Shown here in pieces: positions 9,425 to 20,284 of a DNA stretch of 64,000 nt. The first letter of the stretch is position 1. Each line of letters starts with the position of its first letter. This DNA is from Rhodoferax sp. GW822-FHT02A01 (GTDB lineage: Bacteria; Pseudomonadota; Gammaproteobacteria; Burkholderiales; Burkholderiaceae_C). The DNA lies in the NCBI RefSeq assembly GCF_038784515.1, contig NZ_CP152376.1, forward strand, positions 124,001 through 188,000, given 5' to 3'. The translations under genes were made by a program, and so were the position numbers. Below the pieces are notes generated by a model, which saw only the letters and a list, made by a program, of their open reading frames with translations, made no database searches and was not told the DNA's origin.

Positions 9425-10561
9425 TTACTTGGTGATCACCAGATTGTCCCGGTGCAGCATTTCGGCCTCTGCCGCATAACCCAGCAGCTTTTCAATCTGT
9501 GAAGAGGGTTTTCGGCAAATGATGCGGGCTTCTGCACTGGAATAGTTCGCCAGGCCGCGCGCGATTTCCAAGCCTGCGTCGTCACGCACCGCGATGACGT
9601 CGCCGCGCGAAAAATCGCCCTCCACCTGTACCATGCCGATGGGCAACAGGCTCTTGCCCTCATCACGCAGCTTGACGACGGCACCTGCATCCACCACAAC
9701 CGCACCGCGCAATTGCAGGTGATCTGCAATCCATTGCTTGCGTGCCTGGGTCTTCTGCGTTTGCGCAACCAACAAGGTACCGATGGCCTCGCCAGCGGTC
9801 AACCGTATCAATGCATCTGGTTCACGGCCCCAGGCGATGACGGTAGAAGCCCCTGAGCCGGCTGCACGCTTGGCGGCCAGAATCTTGGTAATCATGCCGC
9901 CGCGTCCAATGCTGGAACCGGCACCACCAGCCATCCGTTCCAGCTCAGCGTCTCCTGCCTTGGCCTCGTGGACAAAGCGGGCGTTGGCGTCTTTGCGAGG
10001 ATCCGCGGTATACAAGCCCTTTTGGTCCGTCAGGATGATCAGCGCGTCAGCTTCCACCAGATTGGCAACCAGTGCGCCCAGCGTATCGTTGTCGCCAAAC
10101 TTGATTTCATCGTTGACTACGGTGTCGTTTTCATTGATCACCGGCACCACACCCAGCTTCAGCAAGGTCAACAACGTGGAGCGCGCATTGAGGTAGCGCT
10201 CGCGATCCGCCAGATCCGCATGCGTGAGCAGCACTTGGGCGCTGCCCAGTTCGTTGAGGCGCAACTTGGTTTCGTACATTTGCGCCAGGCCCATTTGACC
10301 AACCGCTGCGGCCGCCTGAAGTTCCTGCACAGCCTTGGGACGGGTACTCCACCCCAACCGCTTCATGCCCTCGGCGATGGCGCCGCTGGACACCATGATC
10401 ACCTCACGCTTGTCACGGATCAGATGCGCGATCTGACGGCACCACTCGCCTATGGCCTGTTCATCCAGGCCCTGACCATCGTTGGTCACCAGGCTGGAGC
10501 CCACTTTGACCACCACGCGCCTGGCTTTACGCAGTACGGAAGATTGCGATTTCTTTGTCAT
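9425..10561 (-). CDS. proB: glutamate 5-kinase
   Basis: 378 residues. ProB phosphorylates glutamate to gamma-glutamyl phosphate, the first step of proline biosynthesis. The amino-acid-kinase domain shows '[18 protein letters not shown]', '[16 protein letters not shown]', '[11 protein letters not shown]' and '[29 protein letters not shown]'. The last ~90 residues form a PUA domain ('[22 protein letters not shown]'). Proline feedback inhibition is usual in the family. It lies 61 nt behind obgE in the conserved rplU-rpmA-obgE-proB order. Confidence 0.97.
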   Translation of the reverse strand: MTKKSQSSVLRKARRVVVKVGSSLVTNDGQGLDEQAIGEWCRQIAHLIRDKREVIMVSSGAIAEGMKRLGWSTRPKAVQELQAAAAVGQMGLAQMYETKLRLNELGSAQVLLTHADLADRERYLNARSTLLTLLKLGVVPVINENDTVVNDEIKFGDNDTLGALVANLVEADALIILTDQKGLYTADPRKDANARFVHEAKAGDAELERMAGGAGSSIGRGGMITKILAAKRAAGSGASTVIAWGREPDALIRLTAGEAIGTLLVAQTQKTQARKQWIADHLQLRGAVVVDAGAVVKLRDEGKSLLPIGMVQVEGDFSRGDVIAVRDDAGLEIARGLANYSSAEARIICRKPSSQIEKLLGYAAEAEMLHRDNLVITK

Positions 10562-10622
10562 TTTTCTGTGCTGGCTGGGACGTGGGCTTCAGAAAGTCTC
10601 AGGCGCGCACGCCTGGCTGGAT

Positions 10623-11753
<1,131 letters not shown>

Positions 11754-11794
11754 TTAACTTCGCGCAACGGAGTTAAACAGGGCGGGCTGAAAAC

Positions 11795-11827
11795 AAAAAC
11801 CCCGCGCTTGGAAAGCGCAGGGTTTTT
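11795..11827 (-). terminator. Rho-independent terminator after rpmA
   Basis: On the minus strand AAACCCTGCGCTT pairs with AAGCGCGGGGTTT around a 3-nt loop (12-13 bp with one mismatch), ending in a short T-run. It stands 20 nt past the rpmA stop and before obgE, so it should terminate or attenuate the ribosomal-protein message. Confidence 0.8.
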
Positions 11828-11846
11828 GGGGTGAGCTTGCTGCAGA

Positions 11847-12104
11847 TTAAGCAGCAGTGACGCTCACTGTGTGCTTGTTCAAAGCACCCTTGACCGCAAA
11901 CGACACAGTGCCGTCTACCAGTGCAAACAAGGTGTGATCCTTGCCGATACCGACATTGGTGCCGGGATGGAACTTGGTACCACGTTGACGAACAATGATC
12001 GCGCCAGCGCTGATCACTTCACCACCGTAGGACTTCACACCGAGCATCTTGGGCTTGGAATCGCGCCCGTTTCGCGTAGAGCCGCCGCCTTTTTTCTGTG
12101 CCAT
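11847..12104 (-). CDS. rpmA: 50S ribosomal protein L27
   Basis: 85 residues: '[27 protein letters not shown]' and '[29 protein letters not shown]' are diagnostic of L27. Its N-terminal tail reaches the peptidyl-transferase centre. There is no N-terminal cleavage extension of the Firmicutes kind. It follows rplU after 12 nt and is followed by a strong terminator. Confidence 0.98.
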   Translation of the reverse strand: MAQKKGGGSTRNGRDSKPKMLGVKSYGGEVISAGAIIVRQRGTKFHPGTNVGIGKDHTLFALVDGTVSFAVKGALNKHTVSVTAA

Positions 12105-12116
12105 GACCCTTGCTCC

Positions 12117-12428
12117 TTATGCTGCAATCGCGCCGATTTGCAGCTCTGTGAACTGCTGGCGGTGCCCTTGACGTTTCTGATAGTGCTTACGACGACGCAT
12201 CTTGAAAATGCGCACTTTGTCGTGCTTGCCGTGTGCCACTACAGTGACAGTAACCGTTGCGCCGGACACCAAGGGCGTACCAACCTTCAGCTCGGTGCCG
12301 TTTCCGACAGCCAGAACCTGGTCAATAACAATCTCTTGGCCTACGTCCGCAGCAATCTGTTCTACTTTAATTTTTTCGCCAGCAGCAACCCGATATTGCT
12401 TGCCACCGGTTTTTATGACCGCGTACAT
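12117..12428 (-). CDS. rplU: 50S ribosomal protein L21
   Basis: 103 residues from '[23 protein letters not shown]', the standard L21 start. The C-terminal RNA-binding motif '[27 protein letters not shown]' is complete. A frame extending 26 codons upstream crosses the promoter described next and is rejected. First gene of rplU-rpmA. Confidence 0.98.
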   Translation of the reverse strand: MYAVIKTGGKQYRVAAGEKIKVEQIAADVGQEIVIDQVLAVGNGTELKVGTPLVSGATVTVTVVAHGKHDKVRIFKMRRRKHYQKRQGHRQQFTELQIGAIAA

Positions 12429-12477
12429 GTTGACCTCTTTATCTAGACTCTGAGAACGGATTTTCGCAGAGCCATAG

Positions 12478-12506
12478 ATTATAGCCCTAAAGCCAACTTT
12501 CTCCAA
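12478..12506 (-). promoter_or_regulatory. sigma-70 promoter of rplU-rpmA
   Basis: On the minus strand TTGGAG, a 17-nt spacer and a perfect TATAAT stand about 50 nt before the rplU start codon. Spacing and -10 are ideal for a housekeeping promoter. Confidence 0.7.
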
Positions 12507-12533
12507 ATTTGCCTGTCATGTCAGATTCGAAGC

Positions 12534-13562
12534 ATGGCAAGTTTCTATAATCGCCGCACAACCAACCGGCCTATCGTCTTGCAAGTCAATCCAAGCAGCA
12601 CATCATCTGGACTCTCCATCATTGAGGGCGACATGCGTCAGGTGGACGCCGTCATCGCCCAGCGGCTCAACTCTGGAGTTCCCCTTGTAGGTAGTGTTTC
12701 GCAATACATCATCACAGCGGGAGGCAAGCGCCTGAGACCCTCGCTTCTGTTGCTGTGCTGCGGCGCGCTGGGCTGTGACAGCGAACAGCGATTCAACATG
12801 GCAGCCGTCGTCGAGTTCATCCATACGGCAACCCTCCTGCACGACGATGTCGTGGACGACTCGGCGCTACGTCGTGGACGTGCCACTGCGAACGCCACGT
12901 TTGGCAATCCGGCAAGCGTCCTGGTCGGCGACTTTCTGTACTCCCGTGCTTTTCAAATGATGGTGGACGCCCAAAGCATGCGCATCATGCAAGTACTGGC
13001 GGATGCCACCAACGTGATTGCCGAAGGCGAGGTCATGCAGCTGATGAACATGCACAACGCAGAACTGGACGAAGCGGGGTATTTGCATGTCATTCGCTCC
13101 AAGACTGCCAAGCTGTTTGAAGCCAGTGCGCGCGTTGGCGCAATTCTGGCGGGCGCTGAGTCAGCGCTTGAAGAGGCATGTGCAGAATATGGGCAAGCAT
13201 TGGGCACAGCCTTCCAAGTCATTGACGACGTGCTCGACTATGCGGGAGATGCGTCGGTAATGGGCAAAAGCGTGGGAGACGACTTACGCGAAGGCAAGGC
13301 AACCCTGCCACTGATAGCCGCCATGCAGCGTGGCACTCCAGAGGAATCGGCAACCATCAAGAAGGCCATCGAGACCGGCGACCTTTCCATGCTCGAACTG
13401 ATTGTCTCCATCGTCAAAAGGACAGGCGCCTTGGACGTTGCCCGCAACGCGGCACGTCAAGAGGCATTACGCGCCATTTCGGCCGCCAAGCGCCTGCCCC
13501 AGGCCCCGCACACCGACTGTTTGATACAATTGGCGACCCAATTGTTGGAGCGCGATCACTGA
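12534..13562 (+). CDS. ispB: octaprenyl (polyprenyl) diphosphate synthase
   Basis: About 342 residues. It elongates farnesyl diphosphate with isopentenyl diphosphate to give the C40 side chain of ubiquinone. Both Asp-rich motifs are present: 'LLHDDVVDDSALRRG' (FARM) and 'QVIDDVLDYAGD' (SARM), plus 'GGKRLRPSLLLL'. Chain length cannot be read from sequence with certainty. The first ~20 codons are atypical and contain a TATAAT at 12546-12551, so a TTG near 12579 may be the real start. Divergent from rplU. Confidence 0.93.
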   Translation: MASFYNRRTTNRPIVLQVNPSSTSSGLSIIEGDMRQVDAVIAQRLNSGVPLVGSVSQYIITAGGKRLRPSLLLLCCGALGCDSEQRFNMAAVVEFIHTATLLHDDVVDDSALRRGRATANATFGNPASVLVGDFLYSRAFQMMVDAQSMRIMQVLADATNVIAEGEVMQLMNMHNAELDEAGYLHVIRSKTAKLFEASARVGAILAGAESALEEACAEYGQALGTAFQVIDDVLDYAGDASVMGKSVGDDLREGKATLPLIAAMQRGTPEESATIKKAIETGDLSMLELIVSIVKRTGALDVARNAARQEALRAISAAKRLPQAPHTDCLIQLATQLLERDH

Positions 13563-13589
13563 GATTCGTCTCCCACTGTCTTCAAACCG

Positions 13590-13666
13590 CGGGGTGTAGC
13601 TTAGTCTGGTAAAGCGCTACGTTCGGGACGTAGAGACCGGAGGTTCGAATCCTCTCACCCCGACCA
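13590..13666 (+). tRNA. tRNA-Pro (anticodon CGG)
   Basis: A 77-nt cloverleaf: acceptor arms CGGGGTG/CACCCCG, D arm with 'TAGCTTAGTCTGGTA', anticodon stem CTACG/CGTAG around the loop TTCGGGA (anticodon CGG, reading CCG), T arm with GGTTCGAATCC, and an encoded 3' CCA. It begins 27 nt after ispB and ends 75 nt before rfbB. No integrase or attachment-site duplication is seen beside it. Confidence 0.97.
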
Positions 13667-13741
13667 CGGTGTTTGGTCATTTCCCAATAAAAATTGCTCG
13701 GCAGCTTAGGCGACAATGCCGCGATATTCTGGGAAAAAGAC

Positions 13742-14827
13742 ATGACCATACTGGTAACCGGCGGAGCCGGCTTCATTGGCAGTAATTTTGTGCTGGACTG
13801 GTTGGGCCAGGGGGGCGAGCCAGTTGTCAACCTGGACAAGCTCACGTATGCGGGCAACCTGCAGAATCTGGCGTCTGTGTCCTCCAACCCCGCCCATATC
13901 TTCGTGCAAGGCGACATAGGCGATGCATCCTTGATGAATGAGCTGCTGGCGCACTACAAGCCCCGCGCCGTACTGAACTTTGCCGCCGAGAGCCATGTGG
14001 ATCGCTCCATCCTGGGCCCAGGCGAATTCATCCAGACCAACATCGTGGGCACTTTCAACCTGCTGGAAGCCGTGCGCGCCTACTGGAGCGGCTTGGAGGC
14101 AGCAGCCAAGACAGTCTTTCGCTTCCTGCACGTCTCCACCGACGAGGTCTATGGCTCCTTGTCCAAGACCGATCCGGCTTTCTCAGAGACCAACCGCTAC
14201 GAGCCCAACAGCCCATATTCGGCATCCAAGGCTGCCAGTGACCATCTGGTGCGCGCCTACCACCACACCTACGGGCTGCCGGTGCTCACCACCAACTGCT
14301 CCAACAACTATGGGCCCTTCCACTTCCCCGAGAAGCTCATTCCCCTCATCATCGTCAACGCCCAGGCCGGCAAGGCGCTGCCCGTGTACGGTGACGGCCA
14401 GCAGATCAGGGATTGGCTGTACGTGAAAGACCACTGCAGCGCCATCCGCCGCGTGCTCGAAGCGGGCGTGCCCGGTGAGACCTACAACGTAGGCGGCTGG
14501 AACGAGAAACCCAACTTGGAGATCGTGCACACCGTGTGCGCGCTCCTGGATGAACTGCGCCCCAGAGCAGACGGCAAGCCTTATAGCGAGCAAATCACCT
14601 TTGTCACCGACCGCCCCGGGCACGATCGGCGCTACGCCATCGATGCTGGCAAGATCGAGCGCGAGCTGGGTTGGAAGCCAGCCGAGACCTTTGAGTCGGG
14701 CATTCGTAAGACCGTGCAGTGGTACTTGGCCAACCCCGAGTGGGTTGCCAATGTGCAAAGCGGCGGCTACCGTGACTGGGTGAGCCTCCAATACGGCAAC
14801 AGTGACCAAGCTGCGGCCGCTCTATGA
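13742..14827 (+). CDS. rfbB: dTDP-glucose 4,6-dehydratase
   Basis: 361 residues from '[20 protein letters not shown]' (NAD-binding GGxGFIGS). It converts dTDP-glucose to dTDP-4-keto-6-deoxyglucose, step 2 of dTDP-L-rhamnose synthesis. '[11 protein letters not shown]', the catalytic 'STDEVYGSL' and '[15 protein letters not shown]' (YxxxK) are intact. GGGAA precedes the start. It begins an operon of four rhamnose genes whose sugar probably feeds surface polysaccharide. Confidence 0.97.
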   Translation: MTILVTGGAGFIGSNFVLDWLGQGGEPVVNLDKLTYAGNLQNLASVSSNPAHIFVQGDIGDASLMNELLAHYKPRAVLNFAAESHVDRSILGPGEFIQTNIVGTFNLLEAVRAYWSGLEAAAKTVFRFLHVSTDEVYGSLSKTDPAFSETNRYEPNSPYSASKAASDHLVRAYHHTYGLPVLTTNCSNNYGPFHFPEKLIPLIIVNAQAGKALPVYGDGQQIRDWLYVKDHCSAIRRVLEAGVPGETYNVGGWNEKPNLEIVHTVCALLDELRPRADGKPYSEQITFVTDRPGHDRRYAIDAGKIERELGWKPAETFESGIRKTVQWYLANPEWVANVQSGGYRDWVSLQYGNSDQAAAAL

Positions 14828-15732
14828 GAATCCTGCTCTTGGGCTGTAACGGCCAGGTGGGATGGGAGCTGCAGCGAAGCCTCTCGGTGTTGGGCGAAGT
14901 CGTTGTCCTGGGCTCGGATGCAAAGAAGAACCTGCAAGGCCTGAGCGGCAATTTGACCGATCTTGACGGTCTTGCACAAACAGTACAGACAGTGCGCCCG
15001 GATGTGATCGTCAATGCCGCGGCCCACACCGCAGTGGACAAGGCTGAGTCCGAACCAGAGCTGGCACGTACCATCAACGCCCTGGCTCCCGGCGTGCTGG
15101 CTGCCGAAGCACACAAGCTGGGTGCCTGGCTGATCCACTACTCCACCGACTACGTATTCGACGGCAGTGGCACGACGCCCTGGACGGAGACCGATGCAAC
15201 GGGTCCATTGAGTGTGTATGGTGCAACCAAGTTGGAAGGTGAGCAGCTTGTTGCGGCCAACAATCCCAAACACCTGATCCTGCGCACCAGCTGGGTGTAC
15301 GGAGCTCGCGGTGGCAACTTTGCCAAGACCATGCTGCGCCTGGCCTCTGAGCGCGAGACGCTGACCGTCATCGACGACCAGTTTGGGGCTCCCACATCGG
15401 CCGAGCTGCTGGCTGACGTGACAGCGCATGCCACTCGCAACCTGCAAAGTAGGCCTGAGCTGGCGGGTTTGTACCACTGCGTAGCCAGCGGAGAGACCAC
15501 CTGGCATGGCTATGCCCGCTTTGTGCTGCAAACGGCACAGGCCTTGGGCACCGTGCTCAAGGCGAGCCCCGAACAAGTTGCCCCGACCAGCACACAAAAC
15601 TATCCCACACCGGCCAAACGGCCACGGAATTCGCGCCTGAACACAGCCAAGCTGCAGGACGCCTTCAATCTCACCCTGCCCCATTGGCAGGCGGGGGTGG
15701 GGCGCATGCTCACAGAGATATCAGGGAAGTAG
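14824..15732 (+). CDS. rfbD: dTDP-4-dehydrorhamnose reductase
   Basis: 302 residues. It reduces dTDP-4-keto-L-rhamnose to dTDP-L-rhamnose, the last pathway step. The N-terminal '[18 protein letters not shown]' is the NAD(P)H-binding motif; '[11 protein letters not shown]' and '[12 protein letters not shown]' supply the catalytic Thr and the Tyr-Lys pair. Start overlaps the rfbB stop by 4 nt (ATGA), giving translational coupling. Confidence 0.96.
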   Translation: MRILLLGCNGQVGWELQRSLSVLGEVVVLGSDAKKNLQGLSGNLTDLDGLAQTVQTVRPDVIVNAAAHTAVDKAESEPELARTINALAPGVLAAEAHKLGAWLIHYSTDYVFDGSGTTPWTETDATGPLSVYGATKLEGEQLVAANNPKHLILRTSWVYGARGGNFAKTMLRLASERETLTVIDDQFGAPTSAELLADVTAHATRNLQSRPELAGLYHCVASGETTWHGYARFVLQTAQALGTVLKASPEQVAPTSTQNYPTPAKRPRNSRLNTAKLQDAFNLTLPHWQAGVGRMLTEISGK

Positions 15733-15742
15733 GAACAAGAAC

Positions 15743-16654
15743 ATGACCAACACGACAACACCAGCCCAGTCCAAAGCCCGCAAAGGCATCATCCTGGCCG
15801 GTGGCTCGGGCACACGGCTGTATCCAGCCACCCAGGTGGTGAGCAAGCAGTTGCTGCCCATCTACGACAAGCCCATGATCTACTACCCGCTGACCACGCT
15901 GCTGCTGGCGGGCATTCGCGAAGTGTTGGTGATCTCCACCCCGCAGGACACACCGCGCTTTGAGCAGCTCTTGGGGGACGGCAGCCAGTGGGGCATCAAG
16001 ATCCAGTACGCGGTGCAGCCCTCGCCCGACGGACTAGCCCAGGCCTTTCTGATCGGCGAACAGTTCCTGGCCGGGGCACCCAGCGCCCTGGTGCTGGGAG
16101 ACAACATCTTTTACGGCCACGACCTTGCGTCCCTGCTCAAGGGCGCGAACCAGAAAACCACCGGCGCCACCGTGTTTGCCTATGCGGTCAATGACCCGGA
16201 GCGCTATGGCGTGGTGGAATTCAGCCCGCAGGGGCGTGCCATCAGCCTGGAGGAGAAACCCCAAGCGCCCAAGAGCCGCTACGCGGTCACGGGCCTGTAC
16301 TTCTATGACGAGCAGGTGGTCAGTCTGGCCAAACAGGTCAAACCCAGCGCGCGCGGTGAGCTGGAGATCACTGATCTGAACCGGATGTACTTGGACCAGG
16401 GCCAGCTCGATGTGCAGACCATGGGGCGGGGCTATGCCTGGCTGGACACGGGCACCCACGAATCCATGCTGGAGGCCAGCCAGTTCATCTACACCATTGA
16501 AAACCGCCAGGGGCTGAAGGTCGCAGCCCCGGAAGAGGTGGTGTGGCGCCATGGCTGGATTGACAATGCCCAGCTGGAAAAACTCGCCGCACCGCTAACC
16601 AAGACGGGCTATGGTCAATACCTGCTGCGACTGCTCACGGAAAAGGTGTATTGA
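15743..16654 (+). CDS. rfbA: glucose-1-phosphate thymidylyltransferase
   Basis: 303 residues. It joins glucose-1-phosphate and dTTP to form dTDP-glucose, the first pathway step, and is usually inhibited by dTDP-rhamnose. The signature '[36 protein letters not shown]' and '[11 protein letters not shown]' are complete. A 12-residue polar N-terminal extension precedes the core. It sits 10 nt after rfbD and its TGA shares a base with the rfbC ATG. Confidence 0.97.
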   Translation: MTNTTTPAQSKARKGIILAGGSGTRLYPATQVVSKQLLPIYDKPMIYYPLTTLLLAGIREVLVISTPQDTPRFEQLLGDGSQWGIKIQYAVQPSPDGLAQAFLIGEQFLAGAPSALVLGDNIFYGHDLASLLKGANQKTTGATVFAYAVNDPERYGVVEFSPQGRAISLEEKPQAPKSRYAVTGLYFYDEQVVSLAKQVKPSARGELEITDLNRMYLDQGQLDVQTMGRGYAWLDTGTHESMLEASQFIYTIENRQGLKVAAPEEVVWRHGWIDNAQLEKLAAPLTKTGYGQYLLRLLTEKVY

Positions 16655-17196
16655 TGAAGGTAACGAAAACGGCAATTGCCGATGTACTGCTGCTTGAACC
16701 CAAGGTGTTCGGGGACGCACGGGGATTCTTCTTCGAGAGCTTCAACCACCGGATGTTTGAAGAGGCTACCGGGGTGAAGACGCAGTTTGTGCAGGACAAC
16801 CACTCCAAGTCGGCCAAGGGCGTGTTACGGGGTCTGCATTACCAGGTCAAAAACCCGCAAGGCAAGCTGGTGCGGGTAACGCAAGGAGAAGTGTTTGATG
16901 TGGCAGTGGACATCCGCAAGGACTCGCCCACCTATGGTCAATGGGTTGGAGAAACACTGAGTGCGGACAACAAGCGTCAGCTGTGGATTCCGGCCGGTTT
17001 GGCCCACGGCTTTGTGGTGCTCTCAGACACCGCCGAGTTCCTCTACAAGACCACCGACTACTATGCGCCGGAGCAAGAGCGCTGCATCATCTGGAACGAC
17101 CCGACACTGGCCATCGACTGGCGGCTCAATGGGCTGACGCCATTGCTCTCGCAAAAGGACTTGCACGGTGCAAGCTTTGCCGACGCAGCTTTGTAG
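16654..17196 (+). CDS. rfbC: dTDP-4-dehydrorhamnose 3,5-epimerase
   Basis: 180 residues starting '[29 protein letters not shown]'. It is a cupin-fold epimerase acting at C3 and C5 of the keto sugar. The catalytic His is in 'GVLRGLHYQ' and the Tyr-containing 'FLYKTTDYYAPEQERCIIWNDP' is present. An in-frame TTG one codon upstream is less likely than this ATG. Last gene of rfbBDAC; 111 nt separate it from pilB. Confidence 0.97.
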   Translation: MKVTKTAIADVLLLEPKVFGDARGFFFESFNHRMFEEATGVKTQFVQDNHSKSAKGVLRGLHYQVKNPQGKLVRVTQGEVFDVAVDIRKDSPTYGQWVGETLSADNKRQLWIPAGLAHGFVVLSDTAEFLYKTTDYYAPEQERCIIWNDPTLAIDWRLNGLTPLLSQKDLHGASFADAAL

Positions 17197-17270
17197 TGTC
17201 CAATCTGCCTGCGATAGTGCAATCCTGCAACAATGGGCCACATTTACATTGGTTACCCGATCAACGATGA

Positions 17271-17300
17271 TTGTCAAATCTGTCACGCACTGTTTATGCT
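17271..17300 (+). promoter_or_regulatory. candidate sigma-70 promoter of pilB
   Basis: TTGTCA (17271-17276), an 18-nt spacer and TATGCT (17295-17300). Transcription would start around 17307, at the A of the pilB ATG, and no Shine-Dalgarno sequence is present, so the message may be leaderless. Confidence 0.4.
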
Positions 17301-17307
17301 GTAAATA

Positions 17308-19041
17308 ATGGCCGCACCCGTAGATTCATTCCTGCAAGATTCGAGCGCAATAGCGCTGCCCGGCCTGGGGCGTGCCATGGTGGCCGCCGGAAAGCTTGAA
17401 CAAAAAGCCGCCGAGGACATTTACCGTAAGTCGATTTCCAACAAGACCAGCTTCATCTCCGAGCTGGTGGGGTCGGGCGCCGTATCGGCCTCGGACCTGG
17501 CGCATACGCTGTCCCAGGCATTTGCCGCCCCTCTGATCAATCTGGACGCGCTAGACCCCCAGCGTTTGCCAAAGGGTCTGCTGGACAACAAGACCTGCCA
17601 GGACTATCGCCTGGTGGTCCTGAGCAAGCGCAACAACCGCCTCCTGGTAGCTACAGCCGACCCGTCTGACCAGCGTGCGGCGGAAAAAATCAAGTTTTCC
17701 ACCCAGATGGGGGTGGACTGGATCATCGCCGAATACGACAAGCTTTCGAAAATGGTGGAGGCCAATTCGGTCAGTGCTACCGAGGCCGTGGAAGACATCA
17801 TTGGCGGCGACTTCGAATTCGACGAAAACGCCGTCGATACCGCGGTGGAACAGTCGCAAGTCACAGCCGAGGTGGAAGATGCGCCCGTGGTGCGCTTCTT
17901 GCAGAAAATGCTGCTGGACGCCTTCAGCATGCGGGCCTCGGACTTGCACTTCGAACCGTACGAACACAGTTACCGGGTGCGATTCCGTATCGACGGCCAG
18001 CTGCGAGAAATTGCCAGCCCCCCCATCGCCATCAAGGACAAGCTTGCCTCCCGTATCAAGGTGATTTCCCGCATGGATATCTCCGAGAAGCGTGTACCGC
18101 AGGACGGACGCATGAAACTCAAGGTCGGCCCCGACCGGGTCATCGATTTCCGTGTCAGCACCCTGCCCACGCTGTTTGGCGAGAAGATCGTGATCCGTAT
18201 CCTGGACCCCTCCAGCGCCAAACTGGGTATTGACGCCCTGGGCTATGAGCCCGAGGAAAAAGAACGCCTGCTCAAGGCCATCAGCAGACCATACGGGATG
18301 ATACTGGTCACCGGCCCCACTGGCTCAGGCAAGACCGTGTCCTTGTACACCTGCCTGAACCTGCTGAATCAACCGGGTGTCAATATCGCCACGGCGGAAG
18401 ACCCCTCCGAAATCAACTTGCCTGGTGTCAACCAGGTCAATGTGAATGAAAAAGCCGGACTGACGTTTGCCGCAGCCCTGAAGTCCTTTCTGCGCCAGGA
18501 TCCGGACATCATCATGGTGGGTGAAATCCGGGACCTGGAAACGGCAGACATCTCCATCAAGGCGGCGCAAACCGGCCACCTGGTCCTGTCCACCCTGCAC
18601 ACCAACGACGCACCGACCACGCTCACACGTATGCGCAATATGGGCATTGCCCCGTTCAATATTGCCTCCAGCGTGATCCTGATCACCGCCCAGCGTCTGG
18701 CCCGCAAACTGTGCCCCACCTGCCGCAAGCCAGCCGACATTCCCAAGCAGGCCCTGCTGGACGCCGGCTTTACCGAAGACATGCTCGACGGTTCCTGGAA
18801 GCCCTACAAGCCAGTTGGCTGCTCAAGCTGCAACATGGGTTACAAAGGCCGCGTGGGCATTTACCAGGTGATGCCGGTATCGGAGGAAATTCAGCGCATC
18901 ATTCTCGCGGATGGCAGTTCCCTCGACATTGCGAAGCAGGCCGAGCGGGAAGGGGTGCGATCCCTGAGACAATCGGGCCTGAGGAAAGTGCAGACTGGCC
19001 ATACCTCGCTTGAAGAGGTTCTGGCTGTGACCAACGAATAA
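17308..19041 (+). CDS. pilB: type IV pilus assembly ATPase
   Basis: 577 residues. PilB is the cytoplasmic hexameric motor that drives pilin polymerisation. An N-terminal GspE-type domain (about 60-160) precedes the ATPase: Walker A 'GPTGSGKTVSLYTC', Asp box/Walker B 'DPDIIMVGEIRDLETADI', His box 'AQTGHLVLSTLHTNDA', and a zinc tetracysteine 'CPTCRK...CSSCNMG'. An in-frame TAA at 17302 fixes the 5' limit of the gene. It heads pilB-pilC-pilD; no pilin gene is in the window. Confidence 0.97.
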   Translation: MAAPVDSFLQDSSAIALPGLGRAMVAAGKLEQKAAEDIYRKSISNKTSFISELVGSGAVSASDLAHTLSQAFAAPLINLDALDPQRLPKGLLDNKTCQDYRLVVLSKRNNRLLVATADPSDQRAAEKIKFSTQMGVDWIIAEYDKLSKMVEANSVSATEAVEDIIGGDFEFDENAVDTAVEQSQVTAEVEDAPVVRFLQKMLLDAFSMRASDLHFEPYEHSYRVRFRIDGQLREIASPPIAIKDKLASRIKVISRMDISEKRVPQDGRMKLKVGPDRVIDFRVSTLPTLFGEKIVIRILDPSSAKLGIDALGYEPEEKERLLKAISRPYGMILVTGPTGSGKTVSLYTCLNLLNQPGVNIATAEDPSEINLPGVNQVNVNEKAGLTFAAALKSFLRQDPDIIMVGEIRDLETADISIKAAQTGHLVLSTLHTNDAPTTLTRMRNMGIAPFNIASSVILITAQRLARKLCPTCRKPADIPKQALLDAGFTEDMLDGSWKPYKPVGCSSCNMGYKGRVGIYQVMPVSEEIQRIILADGSSLDIAKQAEREGVRSLRQSGLRKVQTGHTSLEEVLAVTNE

Positions 19042-19060
19042 GGCTTACCCAAGGGACGCT

Positions 19061-20284
19061 ATGGCTACGAATCCAGCTAAAACTGCCAACAACAATGAAG
19101 CAGTCTACGAATGGGAAGGCAAGGACAAGAATGGCAAGCAGGTACGCGGTGAGATTCGTGCCGGCGGCGAAAACCAGGTCAAGTCCGCCTTGCGTCGCCA
19201 GGGTGTCACTCCCACCAAGATAAAGATGCGGCGCACCCGCTCCGGCAAGTCCATCAAGCCCAAGGATCTGGCCATCTTCACGCGTCAGCTGGCCACCATG
19301 ATGAAGGCGGGCGTTCCCTTGCTACAGGCTTTCGATATCGTGGGTCGCGGCAACCCCAACCCCAGTGTCACCAAGCTGCTCAACGACATCCGCAACGACG
19401 TGGAGACTGGCACATCGCTAAGCGTTGCATTCCGCAAATACCCGATCTACTTCGACAACCTGTACTGCAATCTGGTCGAGGCCGGTGAAGCGGCCGGTAT
19501 CCTGGACCAGTTGCTGGATCGTCTGGCGGTCTACATGGAAAAGACCGAAGCCATCAAGTCCAAGATCAAGTCGGCCCTGATGTATCCCATCTCGGTTCTG
19601 ATCGTAGCGTTTGTGGTGGTCGCTGTGATCATGATTTTCGTGGTGCCCTCGTTCAAGCAGGTGTTTACCTCCTTCGGTGGCGAGCTGCCTGGACCAACCC
19701 TGGTCGTGATTGCCATGAGTGAGTATTTCGTCAAGTACTGGTACCTGATCTTCGGTGGCCTGGGGGGCGGAATCTACTTTTTCCTCGAGTCCTGGAAGCG
19801 CAATGAAAAGGTCCAGGAATTCATGGACAGGCTGATGCGCAAGCTTCCCATCTTTGGTGTTCTGGTCGACAAGTCCTGTATCGCGCGCTGGACACGCACG
19901 CTCTCCACCATGTTTGCCGCCGGTGTCCCGCTGGTGGAAGCACTGGACTCGGTGGGAGGAGCTGCCGGCAACATCGTATACCAGCATGCAACCCAGAAGA
20001 TCCAGCAGGAAGTCTCCACGGGTACTGCGTTGACTGCGGCCATGACCAACGCCAACCTGTTTCCGTCCATGGTGCTGCAGATGTGCGCCATCGGAGAGGA
20101 ATCCGGCTCGATCGACCACATGCTGGGCAAGTGCGCCGACTTCTATGAAGCCGAAGTGGACGACATGGTGGCCGGCATTTCCAGCCTGATGGAACCCATC
20201 ATCATCGTGGTGCTGGGTACCATCATCGGTGGCATTGTGGTGGCCATGTACCTGCCCATCTTCAAGCTGGGTCAAGTGGTTTGA
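19061..20284 (+). CDS. pilC: type IV pilus inner-membrane platform protein
   Basis: 407 residues with two GspF/T2SF repeats. Each repeat has a cytoplasmic helical bundle ('FTRQLATMMKAGVPLLQAFDIV' and 'WTRTLSTMFAAGVPLVEALDSV') followed by membrane helices (about 170-195, 215-240 and 378-400). The platform transmits PilB motion to pilin subunits. It follows pilB after 19 nt and overlaps pilD by 4 nt. Confidence 0.97.
   Translation: MATNPAKTANNNEAVYEWEGKDKNGKQVRGEIRAGGENQVKSALRRQGVTPTKIKMRRTRSGKSIKPKDLAIFTRQLATMMKAGVPLLQAFDIVGRGNPNPSVTKLLNDIRNDVETGTSLSVAFRKYPIYFDNLYCNLVEAGEAAGILDQLLDRLAVYMEKTEAIKSKIKSALMYPISVLIVAFVVVAVIMIFVVPSFKQVFTSFGGELPGPTLVVIAMSEYFVKYWYLIFGGLGGGIYFFLESWKRNEKVQEFMDRLMRKLPIFGVLVDKSCIARWTRTLSTMFAAGVPLVEALDSVGGAAGNIVYQHATQKIQQEVSTGTALTAAMTNANLFPSMVLQMCAIGEESGSIDHMLGKCADFYEAEVDDMVAGISSLMEPIIIVVLGTIIGGIVVAMYLPIFKLGQVV

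Noticed and set aside
13667..13741. Genomic-island insertion at tRNA-Pro
   Set aside because: No integrase, no duplicated tRNA end and no change in gene style beside the tRNA.
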